From: a bacterium
GTDB lineage: Bacteria; Patescibacteriota; Microgenomatia; Daviesbacterales; UBA10151
DNA length: 39,798 bases
Direction: 5' to 3'
NCBI GenBank assembly: GCA_030647265.1
Contig: JAUSJM010000021.1
Location: 1-39,798, forward strand
Shown here: positions 7,942 to 16,314 of the stretch, piece by piece
Numbering within the stretch: position 1 is the stretch's first letter
Layout of the letters: each line of letters starts with the position of its first letter
Notes under the pieces: generated by a model
The model's input: the letters and a program-made list of their open reading frames with translations, nothing else
What the model was told of the DNA's origin: nothing
The model's database searches: none
Translations under genes and position numbers: made by a program

Positions 7942-8187
7942 TTAGGCAGCCGGGGTAACAGCAGTGACAGTTTTAGAGACAGCTTTTTTCTTCAGGTTGC
8001 TGGCTTTGGCCATTCTTAAACATTTAGTACAAAACTTCATCCCCATATAAGTGTGAAGGTTGGGTCTCTGGATTCTTTTATGGATTTGAGCACGAAGCGG
8101 CCACTCCGAAGCTCCGGAGGAACCCTTCTTATGCCGGGAGTAGGCAATCTTTCTTACTCCCTTATGACAAACAGCACAAACTAACAT
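7942..8187 (-). CDS. rpmB: Ribosomal protein bL28, divergent zinc-ribbon form
   Basis: 81 residues from the ATG at 8187. Upstream codons to 8232 (TTG) do not look like L28. Pattern: MLVCAVCHKGVRK, a central SRHKKGSSG segment, RIQRPNLHTY and FCTKCLRMAK, matching bL28 with two CxxC pairs (C4/C7 and the later CTKC) that probably bind zinc. It is the last gene of the minus-strand pilus run. That may place ribosome and pilus expression on one transcript, or the gene may have its own weak promoter. Confidence 0.85.
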   Translation of the reverse strand: MLVCAVCHKGVRKIAYSRHKKGSSGASEWPLRAQIHKRIQRPNLHTYMGMKFCTKCLRMAKASNLKKKAVSKTVTAVTPAA

Positions 8188-8236
8188 AACGGGATTAAGT
8201 TTATCATCAAATGAATCTGGTTGCAACCACAAGCAG

Positions 8237-9313
8237 TCAGGGTTGAGAATATGGACCGGTGATAATTTGAATATCTAGATCATCCTTGATTTGGGCGCTG
8301 GAGGTAGAAACCTTATTCAACATTTTTCCCAGTTCTTCTAAAACCTCATCTTTAATCCGGGAAGAGACCCGGGAGGAAAAAATCACTTCAGTAGCAGAAA
8401 CTTTCTCCTCACTATTTCCTGCTTCCACCTTCTGAAAACCGATTCCTTCCAGCAGGTCCTTCACTTTCAAAGCTTGGCCTGCGATACCGCTGCCGTTTAA
8501 AATCTCCACCTGCAAATCTTCCTTGTTTATCTTCTTGGTCAAAACAGCTGGGGAAGAACTTTCTACTGGCACGGTAGAGGGAACATTCTGGGGCAAACTA
8601 GCTTGGGGTTTCCCTTTCCCAGGCAAAAGATTATTTATTGTTCGAGAAGAGAAGACAAAAATTCCGCCTCCTCCTAAAAGCAACAGCAAGACAAAAGTTA
8701 CCACCACCCATCCCTTCAGACCTGAAGATTGTTTTACTTCCTCCCCACCTGATTCCTTATCTAATAGAAAATTTCCCTCCTGAATTTCCCGGCTTTCCTG
8801 GGAAATTTTTTCCGCCTCCTCTACCGCTAAATTACCTTCCCCGCTTTGTATACCAAAGGCCGAGAGCGGTAAAACCCCGGTGATTTTCCACCCCAGGCTT
8901 TCCAAGGCAGAGACAATTAATTCCCAAAGCTCCTTATTGGCTGCCACAAGGTATGTTTTTTGACCCTGGGTAAGCTTAACATGGGCAACTTTTCCAGGAT
9001 CAAAGGGCACTTCACCTAAGAATGTTTCTGTCTCTGAAACGAGTTTCTGAGGATCCAAAGTGGTAACAGACTTGATAAAAAGCACTTTGTCAGATAAAAC
9101 CACCACCCCCCTCTTTTTCCCGCCCAACTCCTTCGAGATCCATCCAGTGAGAAGCTCCCGGAATTTTTCTTTATCAGAAACTTCCAAATTACTGACCATC
9201 TCAGGAGGAAAATCCAACTTGGAATAGCTTTTTTTAGAACCGAGGTAGTAAATTTCCAGTGATTTCTCCCGAAGGTAAAAGATAACTTGGGGGTCAGCAC
9301 CAAAAGAGAACAT
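8237..9313 (-). CDS. PilM/GspL-like membrane protein with LytR_C domain
   Basis: 358 residues. The N-terminal ~160 residues look like the PilM/GspL-type inner-membrane platform family (weak identity: LYLREKSLEIYYLG-like beta strands, GWKITGVLPLSAFG near 141-154). A single helix follows at 201-221, then a Pro/Ser linker and a C-terminal domain at 266-353 (DLQVEILNGSGIAGQALK) with the signature of LytR cell-envelope C-terminal domains. Topology: cytoplasmic head, one helix, external LytR_C. It may connect the PilB/PilC assembly to the cell wall. Extended -10 TGGTATAAT lies 6 nt before the ATG. Confidence 0.7.
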   Translation of the reverse strand: MFSFGADPQVIFYLREKSLEIYYLGSKKSYSKLDFPPEMVSNLEVSDKEKFRELLTGWISKELGGKKRGVVVLSDKVLFIKSVTTLDPQKLVSETETFLGEVPFDPGKVAHVKLTQGQKTYLVAANKELWELIVSALESLGWKITGVLPLSAFGIQSGEGNLAVEEAEKISQESREIQEGNFLLDKESGGEEVKQSSGLKGWVVVTFVLLLLLGGGGIFVFSSRTINNLLPGKGKPQASLPQNVPSTVPVESSSPAVLTKKINKEDLQVEILNGSGIAGQALKVKDLLEGIGFQKVEAGNSEEKVSATEVIFSSRVSSRIKDEVLEELGKMLNKVSTSSAQIKDDLDIQIITGPYSQP

Positions 9314-9319
9314 AAAAAT

Positions 9320-9328
9320 ATTATACCA
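9320..9328 (-). promoter_or_regulatory. Extended -10 box before the PilM/LytR_C gene
   Basis: Minus strand TGGTATAAT with TATAAT at 9320-9325. The ATG at 9313 follows after 6 nt, again a leaderless arrangement. Confidence 0.55.
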
Positions 9329-9345
9329 ACAAATGCGAGAGGTTT

Positions 9346-9843
9346 TTAGCGGGAAACACTGATAACTGTGGAACCATCAGTGCTGCAAGCCTTAATAGTG
9401 ACAATGCCATTGCTGTCCTGAACAACGGAATAACCTGTTTTACCAGCCGTACCACCACCCGGATCAAGAGGCATACTGGCTAAATATTTGCTAAGGTTTT
9501 GAGACCCGGTCATAAGATCTTCACAAGCGGCAGCAGCAATGGTGCAATTAGAGTTGCTAACGGCACAACCGGTGACATCGGTCCCCAGTTGAACTTCCGT
9601 TCCGGCAGCTGGCATATTAGAAGGAGAAGTGCCTTTATTATCAACAATCGATTGATGAATAGCAGAGAGAATAGTATCAACATCGGCAGAACGTCTGGCA
9701 TCCTTGGAATCCTTTAATCTTTGGGCCGGATTTAAAGCTACATAAACAGAGACAGCCAAAATAGTAACAATAGTCAAAGCCACCAGCAGTTCAATGAGGG
9801 TAAAACCACGTTGCTGAGTAAACCTGGGCAGTGCTTTTCTCAT
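9346..9843 (-). CDS. Type IV pilin / major pseudopilin
   Basis: 165 residues. The class III signal QQRG^FTLIELLVALTIVTILAVSVYVALNPAQ gives a Gly cleavage site, Phe+1 and Glu+5, followed by the hydrophobic assembly helix. The short globular domain has four Cys (GCAV, NCTI, ACED, KACS) able to form two disulphides, as in Gram-positive-like pilins. It has its own TTGACA promoter within the operon and resembles a major subunit, so extra transcription is likely. It is exported and assembled by PilB/PilC; no prepilin peptidase is in the window. Confidence 0.93.
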   Translation of the reverse strand: MRKALPRFTQQRGFTLIELLVALTIVTILAVSVYVALNPAQRLKDSKDARRSADVDTILSAIHQSIVDNKGTSPSNMPAAGTEVQLGTDVTGCAVSNSNCTIAAAACEDLMTGSQNLSKYLASMPLDPGGGTAGKTGYSVVQDSNGIVTIKACSTDGSTVISVSR

Positions 9844-9852
9844 CTCTATATT

Positions 9853-9883
9853 TAGACTATCTTGTTCTCCGCTTTACTGTCAA
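9853..9883 (-). promoter_or_regulatory. Internal promoter for the pilin
   Basis: Minus strand TTGACA (9878-9883) followed after about 18 bp by TAGTCT. The ATG at 9843 is about 10 nt downstream. The -10 match is weak, the -35 perfect. Confidence 0.5.
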
Positions 9884-9891
9884 GATCCCAG

Positions 9892-10761
9892 TTACCGTGA
9901 TGTTTTGCGGCTGGGCACATTGGAAATGGCACTGATGTTGGCTACGGCGTCTGAAGATTTAATGGCGAAATAGTAAGTTTTATTGGAGGTTAAACCGGTG
10001 ACGGTAAAAGACTGCAGTGTGCCGGGAGCAGAAGGAGTAGGCTCACCGTTGGCCTGGGTAGCCGATGCCCAATTAGCTTCAGTAATAGTCGCGGTGTTGT
10101 AACGGATATCGTAAGAGGTTACTCCTACATTATCTGCGGGAGCACTCCAGCTTAAACTGACCATCGTCCGGGGATCGGAACCTGCGGCTGTAGCCAGATC
10201 GGTTACAGCAGCAGGAGAAGTGGTATCACCAACCGGGGTAGGAGTGGGAGTAAAAGTAGGAGTAGGTATGGGAGTATCAGTTGGTGTGGGGATTGGTGTG
10301 TCAGTGGGAGTAGGTACGGGTGTATCAGTAGGAGTTGGACCACCGGGAGTGGGGGTAGGTATGGCGGTAGGGGCGGGGACGGGAGCGGTTTCCTGCCAAC
10401 TGGTCAGGGCTAAACCAGTGGGAGGCCTGGTAAAAGTTACCCTTACTTGCCTTTGATAAGCAGGCTCCCCAGAGCTAACCGTGACATCCCAGCTAGGATC
10501 CCGAGAATTATAAGTAATATTACAACTTCCTTCCGGCAGGGTTATGGTGGTTTGGTTAAAGTTTTGATCAGCCCGGATTTTGAGCAGCAAATCCTCCATA
10601 CACCCTTCCACCAGGTGCAGATTATCCTCCCCTTTGAGTAAAACCAAACCTGATTGAGCCTCGCCGATAGAAAGAAGGCTTGATGTAGCAGCGATGGCCA
10701 CTACCACCACCGAAACAACTAGCACTGTCGTTAAAGCTATAAACCCTTTTTGTAAAAACAT
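9892..10761 (-). CDS. PilX-like minor pilin-type protein with Pro/Thr linker and FN3 domain
   Basis: 289 residues from the ATG at 10761, whose A is shared with the upstream TGA (TGATG). An N-terminal hydrophobic helix (KGFIALTTVLVVSVVVVAIAATSSLLS) resembles PilX/GspK-type pilins that lack the standard E5. It continues with a small pilin-like domain containing C55/C79-type cysteines, a Pro/Thr linker of about 50 residues (TPTPTDTPVPTPT pattern), and a C-terminal fibronectin type III domain (DLATAAGSDPRTMVSLSWSAP ... TYYFAIKSSD). Probably a tip or surface-exposed minor pilin that binds something through FN3. Confidence 0.82.
   Translation of the reverse strand: MFLQKGFIALTTVLVVSVVVVAIAATSSLLSIGEAQSGLVLLKGEDNLHLVEGCMEDLLLKIRADQNFNQTTITLPEGSCNITYNSRDPSWDVTVSSGEPAYQRQVRVTFTRPPTGLALTSWQETAPVPAPTAIPTPTPGGPTPTDTPVPTPTDTPIPTPTDTPIPTPTFTPTPTPVGDTTSPAAVTDLATAAGSDPRTMVSLSWSAPADNVGVTSYDIRYNTATITEANWASATQANGEPTPSAPGTLQSFTVTGLTSNKTYYFAIKSSDAVANISAISNVPSRKTSR
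10230..10380. repeat. Low-complexity Pro/Thr-linker repeat
   Basis: Degenerate repeats of GGAGTAGGTGTGGG-type DNA encode alternating TP/PT on the minus strand. The slippage-prone tract could vary linker length between strains. Confidence 0.7.
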
Positions 10762-11252
10762 CAATTACCCCTTATCTCTGCGCTTGATTCAACAGTGAGA
10801 GGAGAGGCATTATATTCCTGCCTCGTTCCACTGTAATTATCATCAATGGTAAAAACAAACTGAATGTTCTTAGTTTTATAATCAGCCGAGGTGTAGTTGG
10901 TAAAGGTCAAGGCAGGAACATTAGTATTGTCAGAGTTGAGAGCAGTTGCCCCTGCCCCCCCGCGATTTAAAGTAACCTTCCCTGCCGAAAGTGTTATAAC
11001 CACACTGTTATTGTTAATATCGGTCAGGTTTAAAGTGGCAGGAGGGATGATGCTCACAAAATCCTTGGCATTGCGGATCTCTGTTTTGATCTTCTCCGAG
11101 ACAATCCTGGCTTGGGAAGAAACTTCCTGATCGGTTTGGCTTTTGACCTCCCCGCCGATAATATTCCAGGCAAAAGGAATCAGTGAACCTAAAACAATAG
11201 CCACAATAGCCACATACAAAATCAGCTCAATCAGCGTGAATCCTTTTTGCAT
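10761..11252 (-). CDS. Minor pseudopilin (PilW/GspJ-like)
   Basis: 163 residues. MQKG^FTLIELILYVAIVAIVLG is a minimal class III leader (G4 cleavage, E+5) with the assembly helix. The rest is beta-rich with few charges. It lies between the PilV-like and PilX-like genes, with a 1-bp gap from the former and TGATG overlap with the latter. This is the order of a minor-pilin priming complex. Confidence 0.88.
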   Translation of the reverse strand: MQKGFTLIELILYVAIVAIVLGSLIPFAWNIIGGEVKSQTDQEVSSQARIVSEKIKTEIRNAKDFVSIIPPATLNLTDINNNSVVITLSAGKVTLNRGGAGATALNSDNTNVPALTFTNYTSADYKTKNIQFVFTIDDNYSGTRQEYNASPLTVESSAEIRGN

Positions 11253-11253
11253 A

Positions 11254-12738
11254 TTAATTAGGTTTTAGAGCACCTGTCCAGATATAACCAGCAGGTGCAG
11301 AAGCTCCACCATTACCTAATGTCCAAGCTCCCGGATCTTCTGCTCCAGCACTAGCTTTTTTAAAGTAGGCAGCACCAGCAGAAGCATCATTACCAGCTGT
11401 TGAGGAGTTAGACCCAGCTGTGGTGTAACTTGCAGGAGGGGTAATACTGGTGTAGTTATCTATTTTTCCAAAGATAGGTACTACCATGACATTGTTGCTT
11501 AAAGTAGTAACAGCAGGAGGATCAGGGTTGACACCAGTAAAGGTTATGGGAGCACCTGATTGAGCTTCAAATGGATCAGCAGAAGTATTTACTCCACTAA
11601 AGACTGATGTGCCCCAAATAGTGGTAGAGTTAGAAGATGAAGAAGAAGTCCAAGCGAAGGCAGAATCACCCGCTTGTAAGACTCTGTAAGCTATATAAAT
11701 TCTCCCAAACCCAGCAGAAGAAGTTTGTTGCGTTTGGGTAATGGCACCCGGCGGAGTGATAGTTTTGGTATTGTTATAGGTATACCACCAAAAGACAGCG
11801 ACATCTCCAGGATTCCACCCGGCAGGCAATGTGAAGTTTGATGAGGTGGTATTGTTACCTGATGAGCTGACGCTACCAATGTATTCGATACTTGGAGGTG
11901 CTCCGGTATTAAAGGACATAACATTTCCCGAATTGGTTCCTTGAGAATTAGAAGCTATGGCACAGAAGTAATAGGTCGTTGATGCAGATAAACTGGTGAT
12001 ATCTTGTGAATAATTCACATCTGATGTACCAGAACCTAAATCCGTACCCCCAGAAAGAGGAGCTCTGGTACCAAAGGTGTCATTACAAGTTCCCGGATCA
12101 GTAGTGTCATATCTGAACCAACCGGTTGATAAAGATCCATTAGGGTTTGCTAAACCGTTTAATGTAGCAGAAGTAGGGGTTACATTAGTGGCTGCTGAGG
12201 TAGTGACCGTGGGAGGTGATGACCCAGCTAAGGCTTTTCGCCAATCAGATAAGTAAGTAGCCAAGGAAACAGATTCCGGTCTGGCAGAGTTAAAATTCCA
12301 GGAAACAGTGGAAGTAATTTTTTTGGTATCCGGATCAGGAGTACCAGAGGCAACAATATTACCACTGCCATCCCTTTGAGCATCCTCCATCTTAATTACC
12401 CTGGTGTAGTTATTCTGACTGTTATGAAGCAATATGTCTGAAGTGTTATTTCCTTCAAATTGCCAAACCTCACTACCGTTCCTTATTAAACCAGTGCCGC
12501 TCGTGTAGGCAGAAGAATCGAGCAGAGAAAACTGCTGATTTTTAATGGATTTGACTGCTTCTAATCCTTCCGAGGCAAATTGGCTGGCCACAGTATATTC
12601 TGCCCCCAGCCGGTTGGCATTGTAGCCTTGGACCACCACCCCGATGGAAGCGACAGCAAAAAGTACAAACAGAGCTGCCGCAATGACCACCTCCAGTACA
12701 GTAAATCCCCCTTCTTTATCAATTCTGAATTTCTTCAT
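11254..12738 (-). CDS. Large PilV-like pseudopilin with two extra surface domains
   Basis: 494 residues, about three times a normal minor pilin. DKEGG^FTVLEVVIAAALFVLFAVAS is the class III leader and helix (E+5 retained). A pilin-type region extends to about 165. Next is an FN3-like unit (PPTVTTSAATNVTPTSATLNG ... TTYYFCAIASNSQG), then a Ser/Thr/Gly-rich domain of ~210 residues (IEYIGSVSSSGN ... PAGWNPGDVAVFWW ... GYIWTGALK) resembling GDV-type beta-sandwich domains in surface proteins. Likely a modular adhesin carried at the pilus tip. Overlaps the upstream gene by 4 bp. Confidence 0.85.
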   Translation of the reverse strand: MKKFRIDKEGGFTVLEVVIAAALFVLFAVASIGVVVQGYNANRLGAEYTVASQFASEGLEAVKSIKNQQFSLLDSSAYTSGTGLIRNGSEVWQFEGNNTSDILLHNSQNNYTRVIKMEDAQRDGSGNIVASGTPDPDTKKITSTVSWNFNSARPESVSLATYLSDWRKALAGSSPPTVTTSAATNVTPTSATLNGLANPNGSLSTGWFRYDTTDPGTCNDTFGTRAPLSGGTDLGSGTSDVNYSQDITSLSASTTYYFCAIASNSQGTNSGNVMSFNTGAPPSIEYIGSVSSSGNNTTSSNFTLPAGWNPGDVAVFWWYTYNNTKTITPPGAITQTQQTSSAGFGRIYIAYRVLQAGDSAFAWTSSSSSNSTTIWGTSVFSGVNTSADPFEAQSGAPITFTGVNPDPPAVTTLSNNVMVVPIFGKIDNYTSITPPASYTTAGSNSSTAGNDASAGAAYFKKASAGAEDPGAWTLGNGGASAPAGYIWTGALKPN

Positions 12739-13172
12739 CTGCTCACCACTCCTTGTGAATTTAAAGTCACTGTTTTACTGTTCCCGTTGCCGCTTATGGT
12801 AACGCTGGCACTCTGGGGAGTAGGCAAGCCCGTGACCTGGGCAAAGCTGATATTAGAAAGTCCTGCCACCGTTACATTGGGGTTAACGCTGAACTTTTCA
12901 TCAAATGAGGTGTCGCGATCTAAAAAGTCCGTCCCTTTATAAAGAGTAATGGTGTCAGTGGAATAGTTGACCGCCCACCCACTGCCCCTCTTTCCCTCCA
13001 TGCTATAAATCTGGGCTTTGCGAAAACTCCCCACTAATTGTTCCGTGGTGTTTTCCACCGCGTTCTGCACCAAAAACCGGGCATAAAAGGAAGCAGACAA
13101 AACGGAGAGGGTCAGCACAATTGCCACCACAAGCAAAAGTTCAATGAGCGTAAAACCAGAATTTTTCTTCAT
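12735..13172 (-). CDS. Minor pseudopilin (GspH/FimT-like)
   Basis: 145 residues. KKNSG^FTLIELLLVVAIVLTLSVLS has a clear cleavage site, E+5 and helix. The following QLVGSFRKAQIYSMEGKRGSGWAVNY is the GspH/FimT signature region. It sits 3 bp after pilC and overlaps the next gene by ATGA, which fits a cotranslated minor-pilin set. Confidence 0.9.
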   Translation of the reverse strand: MKKNSGFTLIELLLVVAIVLTLSVLSASFYARFLVQNAVENTTEQLVGSFRKAQIYSMEGKRGSGWAVNYSTDTITLYKGTDFLDRDTSFDEKFSVNPNVTVAGLSNISFAQVTGLPTPQSASVTISGNGNSKTVTLNSQGVVSR

Positions 13173-13175
13173 CTC

Positions 13176-14258
13176 TCATTTTTTAATACCGCCGGTAAGC
13201 TCATAAATCGGTGAAATAATTGATAAAGCTACAAAAGCCACCACCAGACCGATGATAATCAGCAGGAGGGGTTCTAAAATATTGGCTAAATTTTTCATGG
13301 TATCATCCACTTCCTCTTCAAAAAAATCCCCTAAGTAAGAAAGAGTCTCTTCCAGCTTCCCGGTTTTTTCTCCCACTCCCACCATCTTAGCCATAAAATG
13401 AGGGATCTTAGGGAAACCGCCTTTAGTGAGCGTTTCCTCCACCGATTTACCTTTGTCCACCGACTGCTGAATCTGGGCCAGGTATTTTTTATAGACAAAG
13501 TTTCCTTCCGCCTGGTATTGAGCCTCTAAAGAAGCCGGTAAAGTTAAACCGCTTTTAAGCATCAGCCCAATGTTACGGCAGATGGAGGCCAGCTCAATAT
13601 TTTGCAGTAACAGGCCAAAAATAGGCAGGGAGAGAAGAAATTTATGCCAGGATGGTTTAACAGCGGGATGACGAAGGAGTACGGAGAGGGCAACTCCCAA
13701 AATTAAAACTGCTCCGGCGATAAAAAAACCGTCATCCCTCATCAGAGCAGAAAACCAGAGCAGGATTTTTGTCGATAAGGGCAAGGGGACATCCAAAGAT
13801 TTAAAAAGGTCAGTCAGCTTGGGCAAAACAAAGAGGGAAAGTGAGCCCCCGATCACCACGGTGACAGACAGCACCAGGAGAGGGTAAAGCATTGCTCCCT
13901 GGACTTTCTTTTTAAACTCGTAAGCTTTGGCCTGTTGGACAGCTAAATATTCCAGATTTTCTTCCAGCTTTCCCGATTTTTCTCCGATCCCCACCAAATT
14001 AACACTCAAAGCATCAAAAACCTGCGGGTAACCGGCCAGAGATTTGGAAAGGGATTGCCCGTTGTTGACCTCCTTCAAAACCCCTTGCAGCACCTTTTTC
14101 AAAGCGGTGTTTTTAGTCTGTTCCTCGGAAGTGGAAATTGCTTCTGCCAGGGGAATGCCGGATTTAATCATCACCGCCAGGTGCTTGGTCAGCATCAGCT
14201 TGTCTACAAAGCTGATGCGGTCTAAAAGCCTCATACCGGTGGGCAGTTTTATCTTCAC
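13176..14258 (-). CDS. pilC: Type IV pilus platform protein PilC (GspF family)
   Basis: 360 residues with two T2SSF repeats: the first around 20-140 (LTKHLAVMIKSGIPLAEAIS, GIGEKSGKLEENLEYL) and the second around 225-345 (NIGLMLKSGLTLPASLEA, GVGEKTGKLEETLSYL). Transmembrane helices lie near 125-150, 175-195 and 330-352. It forms the inner-membrane platform moved by PilB. A 4-bp overlap with pilB indicates coupled translation. Confidence 0.95.
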   Translation of the reverse strand: MKIKLPTGMRLLDRISFVDKLMLTKHLAVMIKSGIPLAEAISTSEEQTKNTALKKVLQGVLKEVNNGQSLSKSLAGYPQVFDALSVNLVGIGEKSGKLEENLEYLAVQQAKAYEFKKKVQGAMLYPLLVLSVTVVIGGSLSLFVLPKLTDLFKSLDVPLPLSTKILLWFSALMRDDGFFIAGAVLILGVALSVLLRHPAVKPSWHKFLLSLPIFGLLLQNIELASICRNIGLMLKSGLTLPASLEAQYQAEGNFVYKKYLAQIQQSVDKGKSVEETLTKGGFPKIPHFMAKMVGVGEKTGKLEETLSYLGDFFEEEVDDTMKNLANILEPLLLIIIGLVVAFVALSIISPIYELTGGIKK

Positions 14259-15928
14259 TGTTTGGTAACCCTCATCACCTCTTCAATGGTGGTTATTCCA
14301 TTTAAAGCTTTCTCTATTCCGTCATCAAGCATGGTAGTCATCCCCTCAGTAATGGCTTTTTTAGCAATAACTTCGGAGTCGGCTTTAGCACTGATGAGCT
14401 CCCTGACAGCCTCGCTGACTACCAGGACTTCAAAGACCCCCACCCTTCCCACATAACCTGTGGAGTGGCAGACCGGACATCCCTTGCCGCTATAGAGACG
14501 CACCTCTTTTTTGCCCCGGAAATGTTTTTCCACCGCTTCTTTGGGAAGTTGTTTGGAAACTTCCGCCACCGTGACAGTTTTGGAAACACGGCACTTCTCG
14601 CAGATCTTCCTCACCAACCGTTGCCCGATTATGACATTGACTGTGGAGGCGACTAAAAAAGGCTCAATATCCATGTCAATGAGGCGGGGTAAGGTGGTAG
14701 CCGCATCGTTGGTATGAAGCGTTGATAACACCAGATGCCCCGTCATGGCGGAGTTGACGGCAATGCCGGCAGTTTCTTTGTCCCGGATCTCTCCCACAAA
14801 GATAATGTCCGGATCCTGGCGTAAAATGGCCCGCAGCCCGTCCGCAAAAGTAAGGTTGGTTTTGGGATTAACCTGGATCTGATTGATGCCGTCAATATCA
14901 TATTCCACCGGGTCTTCGATGGTGGCAATATTTTTCTCCCGGGTGTTTAAAATTTTTAAAACGGAATAAATGGTGGTTGTTTTACCGCTGCCGGTAGGCC
15001 CGGTGGATAAAACCATACCGTATGGTTTGTTAAACCCCGCGGTAACTTTTTCCAAATCCTTGCTGTTCATTCCTAAATCGCCCAGGGAAAACTGGCGGGA
15101 GTGGGAAGAAAGAAGCCTCATCACCACCTTTTCCCCTTCCACAATAGGGACGATGGAAATCCTGATATCCAGCTCCTCTTCTTCCAGTTTTATCCTCATC
15201 TTGCCGTCCTGGGCGCTTAAGTGTTCGTCGGTACGAAGCTTGGACAAAACTTTAATACGGGTCACCATCTGCTCATGGAGTGTGGAAGGGACACTCAAGA
15301 CGTCATGAAGCACCCCGTCAATGCGGAAACGCACCAAAGAGCTCTTTTCCTCAGGCTCGATATGGATATCGGAAGCTTTATTTTCATAAGCATACTCGAT
15401 TAAAAGATCAATAATTTTGGAAACCGGGGCCTCAGCCGGACCGCCTTTGGCCTCCTCCACCGCCTCTTTGAGCATCTCATCAAAGGTCTTTTGCAGCTCC
15501 TTGCGGTAAAGCCTAAGCGCCTCGTTAAGATCGTTTTCTGTAGCAAAGTAAGGAACAATCTTTTCCCCGGTTTTTTTTGATAAAAATTGCTGCACCTCGA
15601 CATTTTCCGGATCAGCCAGGGCTACTTTTAACCCTTCTCCGTCATTTTCAAAGGCGATAATTTTCTGTTTTCTGGCAACTACTTCGGGAATAATCTGCAA
15701 CACCTCCTGGGGAATCGAAACTTTAGATAAAGCCACAAAGGAAATCTTTAAGAAATCCGCAATCATTTTTCCCAGCTGCTCGTCAGAAATAAGGTCCAAA
15801 GAGAGGAGCGATTCGTAGAGGGAAAGATGCCTGCTTTCACTGTTTTTGGAGGCTTTTTGCAACTGTTCGGCAGTCAAAAGCCGGCTTTCGCCTAAAATTT
15901 TAGCAAGTTGTTGGTCGGTAACGGTCAT
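14255..15928 (-). CDS. pilB: Type IV pilus assembly ATPase PilB (GspE family)
   Basis: 557 residues. An N-terminal MshEN-type domain (about 1-135), then the secretion ATPase core: Walker A GPTGSGKT (310-317), Asp box ATIEDPVEY, Walker B IIFVGE (375-380) and His box HLVLSTLHTNDAATT (398-412). Four cysteines (C443, C446, C484, C487) form the typical PilB zinc site. It powers pilus extension. No PilT retraction ATPase is in the window. Starts at 15928, overlapping the receiver gene stop by one base (TAATG). Confidence 0.97.
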   Translation of the reverse strand: MTVTDQQLAKILGESRLLTAEQLQKASKNSESRHLSLYESLLSLDLISDEQLGKMIADFLKISFVALSKVSIPQEVLQIIPEVVARKQKIIAFENDGEGLKVALADPENVEVQQFLSKKTGEKIVPYFATENDLNEALRLYRKELQKTFDEMLKEAVEEAKGGPAEAPVSKIIDLLIEYAYENKASDIHIEPEEKSSLVRFRIDGVLHDVLSVPSTLHEQMVTRIKVLSKLRTDEHLSAQDGKMRIKLEEEELDIRISIVPIVEGEKVVMRLLSSHSRQFSLGDLGMNSKDLEKVTAGFNKPYGMVLSTGPTGSGKTTTIYSVLKILNTREKNIATIEDPVEYDIDGINQIQVNPKTNLTFADGLRAILRQDPDIIFVGEIRDKETAGIAVNSAMTGHLVLSTLHTNDAATTLPRLIDMDIEPFLVASTVNVIIGQRLVRKICEKCRVSKTVTVAEVSKQLPKEAVEKHFRGKKEVRLYSGKGCPVCHSTGYVGRVGVFEVLVVSEAVRELISAKADSEVIAKKAITEGMTTMLDDGIEKALNGITTIEEVMRVTKQ

Positions 15929-16311
15929 TATTTTACATAGCCTCTGATTTTATCTACCATCTCCTGAATGGATAACCCTGCCTTTGTCAGGTATTCCAAA
16001 GCCCCCATCTCTTTGGCTCTTTTAATATCCTCCTGCTGGCCCAAGTTGGAGCACACCACCACTTTAACGTTTTTAAGCTCAGGATCTGCCTTTAACTCGG
16101 CGAGGGTTTCAAAGCCGTCTTTGACAGGCATAATGAGGTCTAAAATAATAAGATCCGGTTTTTTATCCCGGGCAGCTTTTAAAAGCATTTCCCCGTCTCC
16201 CACTACCTGCACCTCAAAACCCTCCTTTGCTAATTTTACTTTGTAGATGTTGGCATAAAAATTTTCGTCCTCGCCAACCAAGATAAACTTTTTTTTAATC
16301 CCTGTGTCCAT
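15928..16311 (-). CDS. Single-domain response regulator
   Basis: 127 residues, a receiver domain only: acidic pair E14-D15, phosphoacceptor D58 (LIILDLIMP), S88 (VVVCSNLG) and K110 (YLTKAG). With no output domain it must act by protein contact. Lying between a histidine kinase and pilB, it most likely modulates pilus assembly or MshEN/ATPase activity directly. Confidence 0.92.
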   Translation of the reverse strand: MDTGIKKKFILVGEDENFYANIYKVKLAKEGFEVQVVGDGEMLLKAARDKKPDLIILDLIMPVKDGFETLAELKADPELKNVKVVVCSNLGQQEDIKRAKEMGALEYLTKAGLSIQEMVDKIRGYVK

Positions 16312-16314
16312 TTT

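Noticed and set aside
10220-10456. Plus-strand frame of repeated GVGVGV residues
   Set aside because: It is the antisense reading of the Pro/Thr linker of the PilX-like gene.
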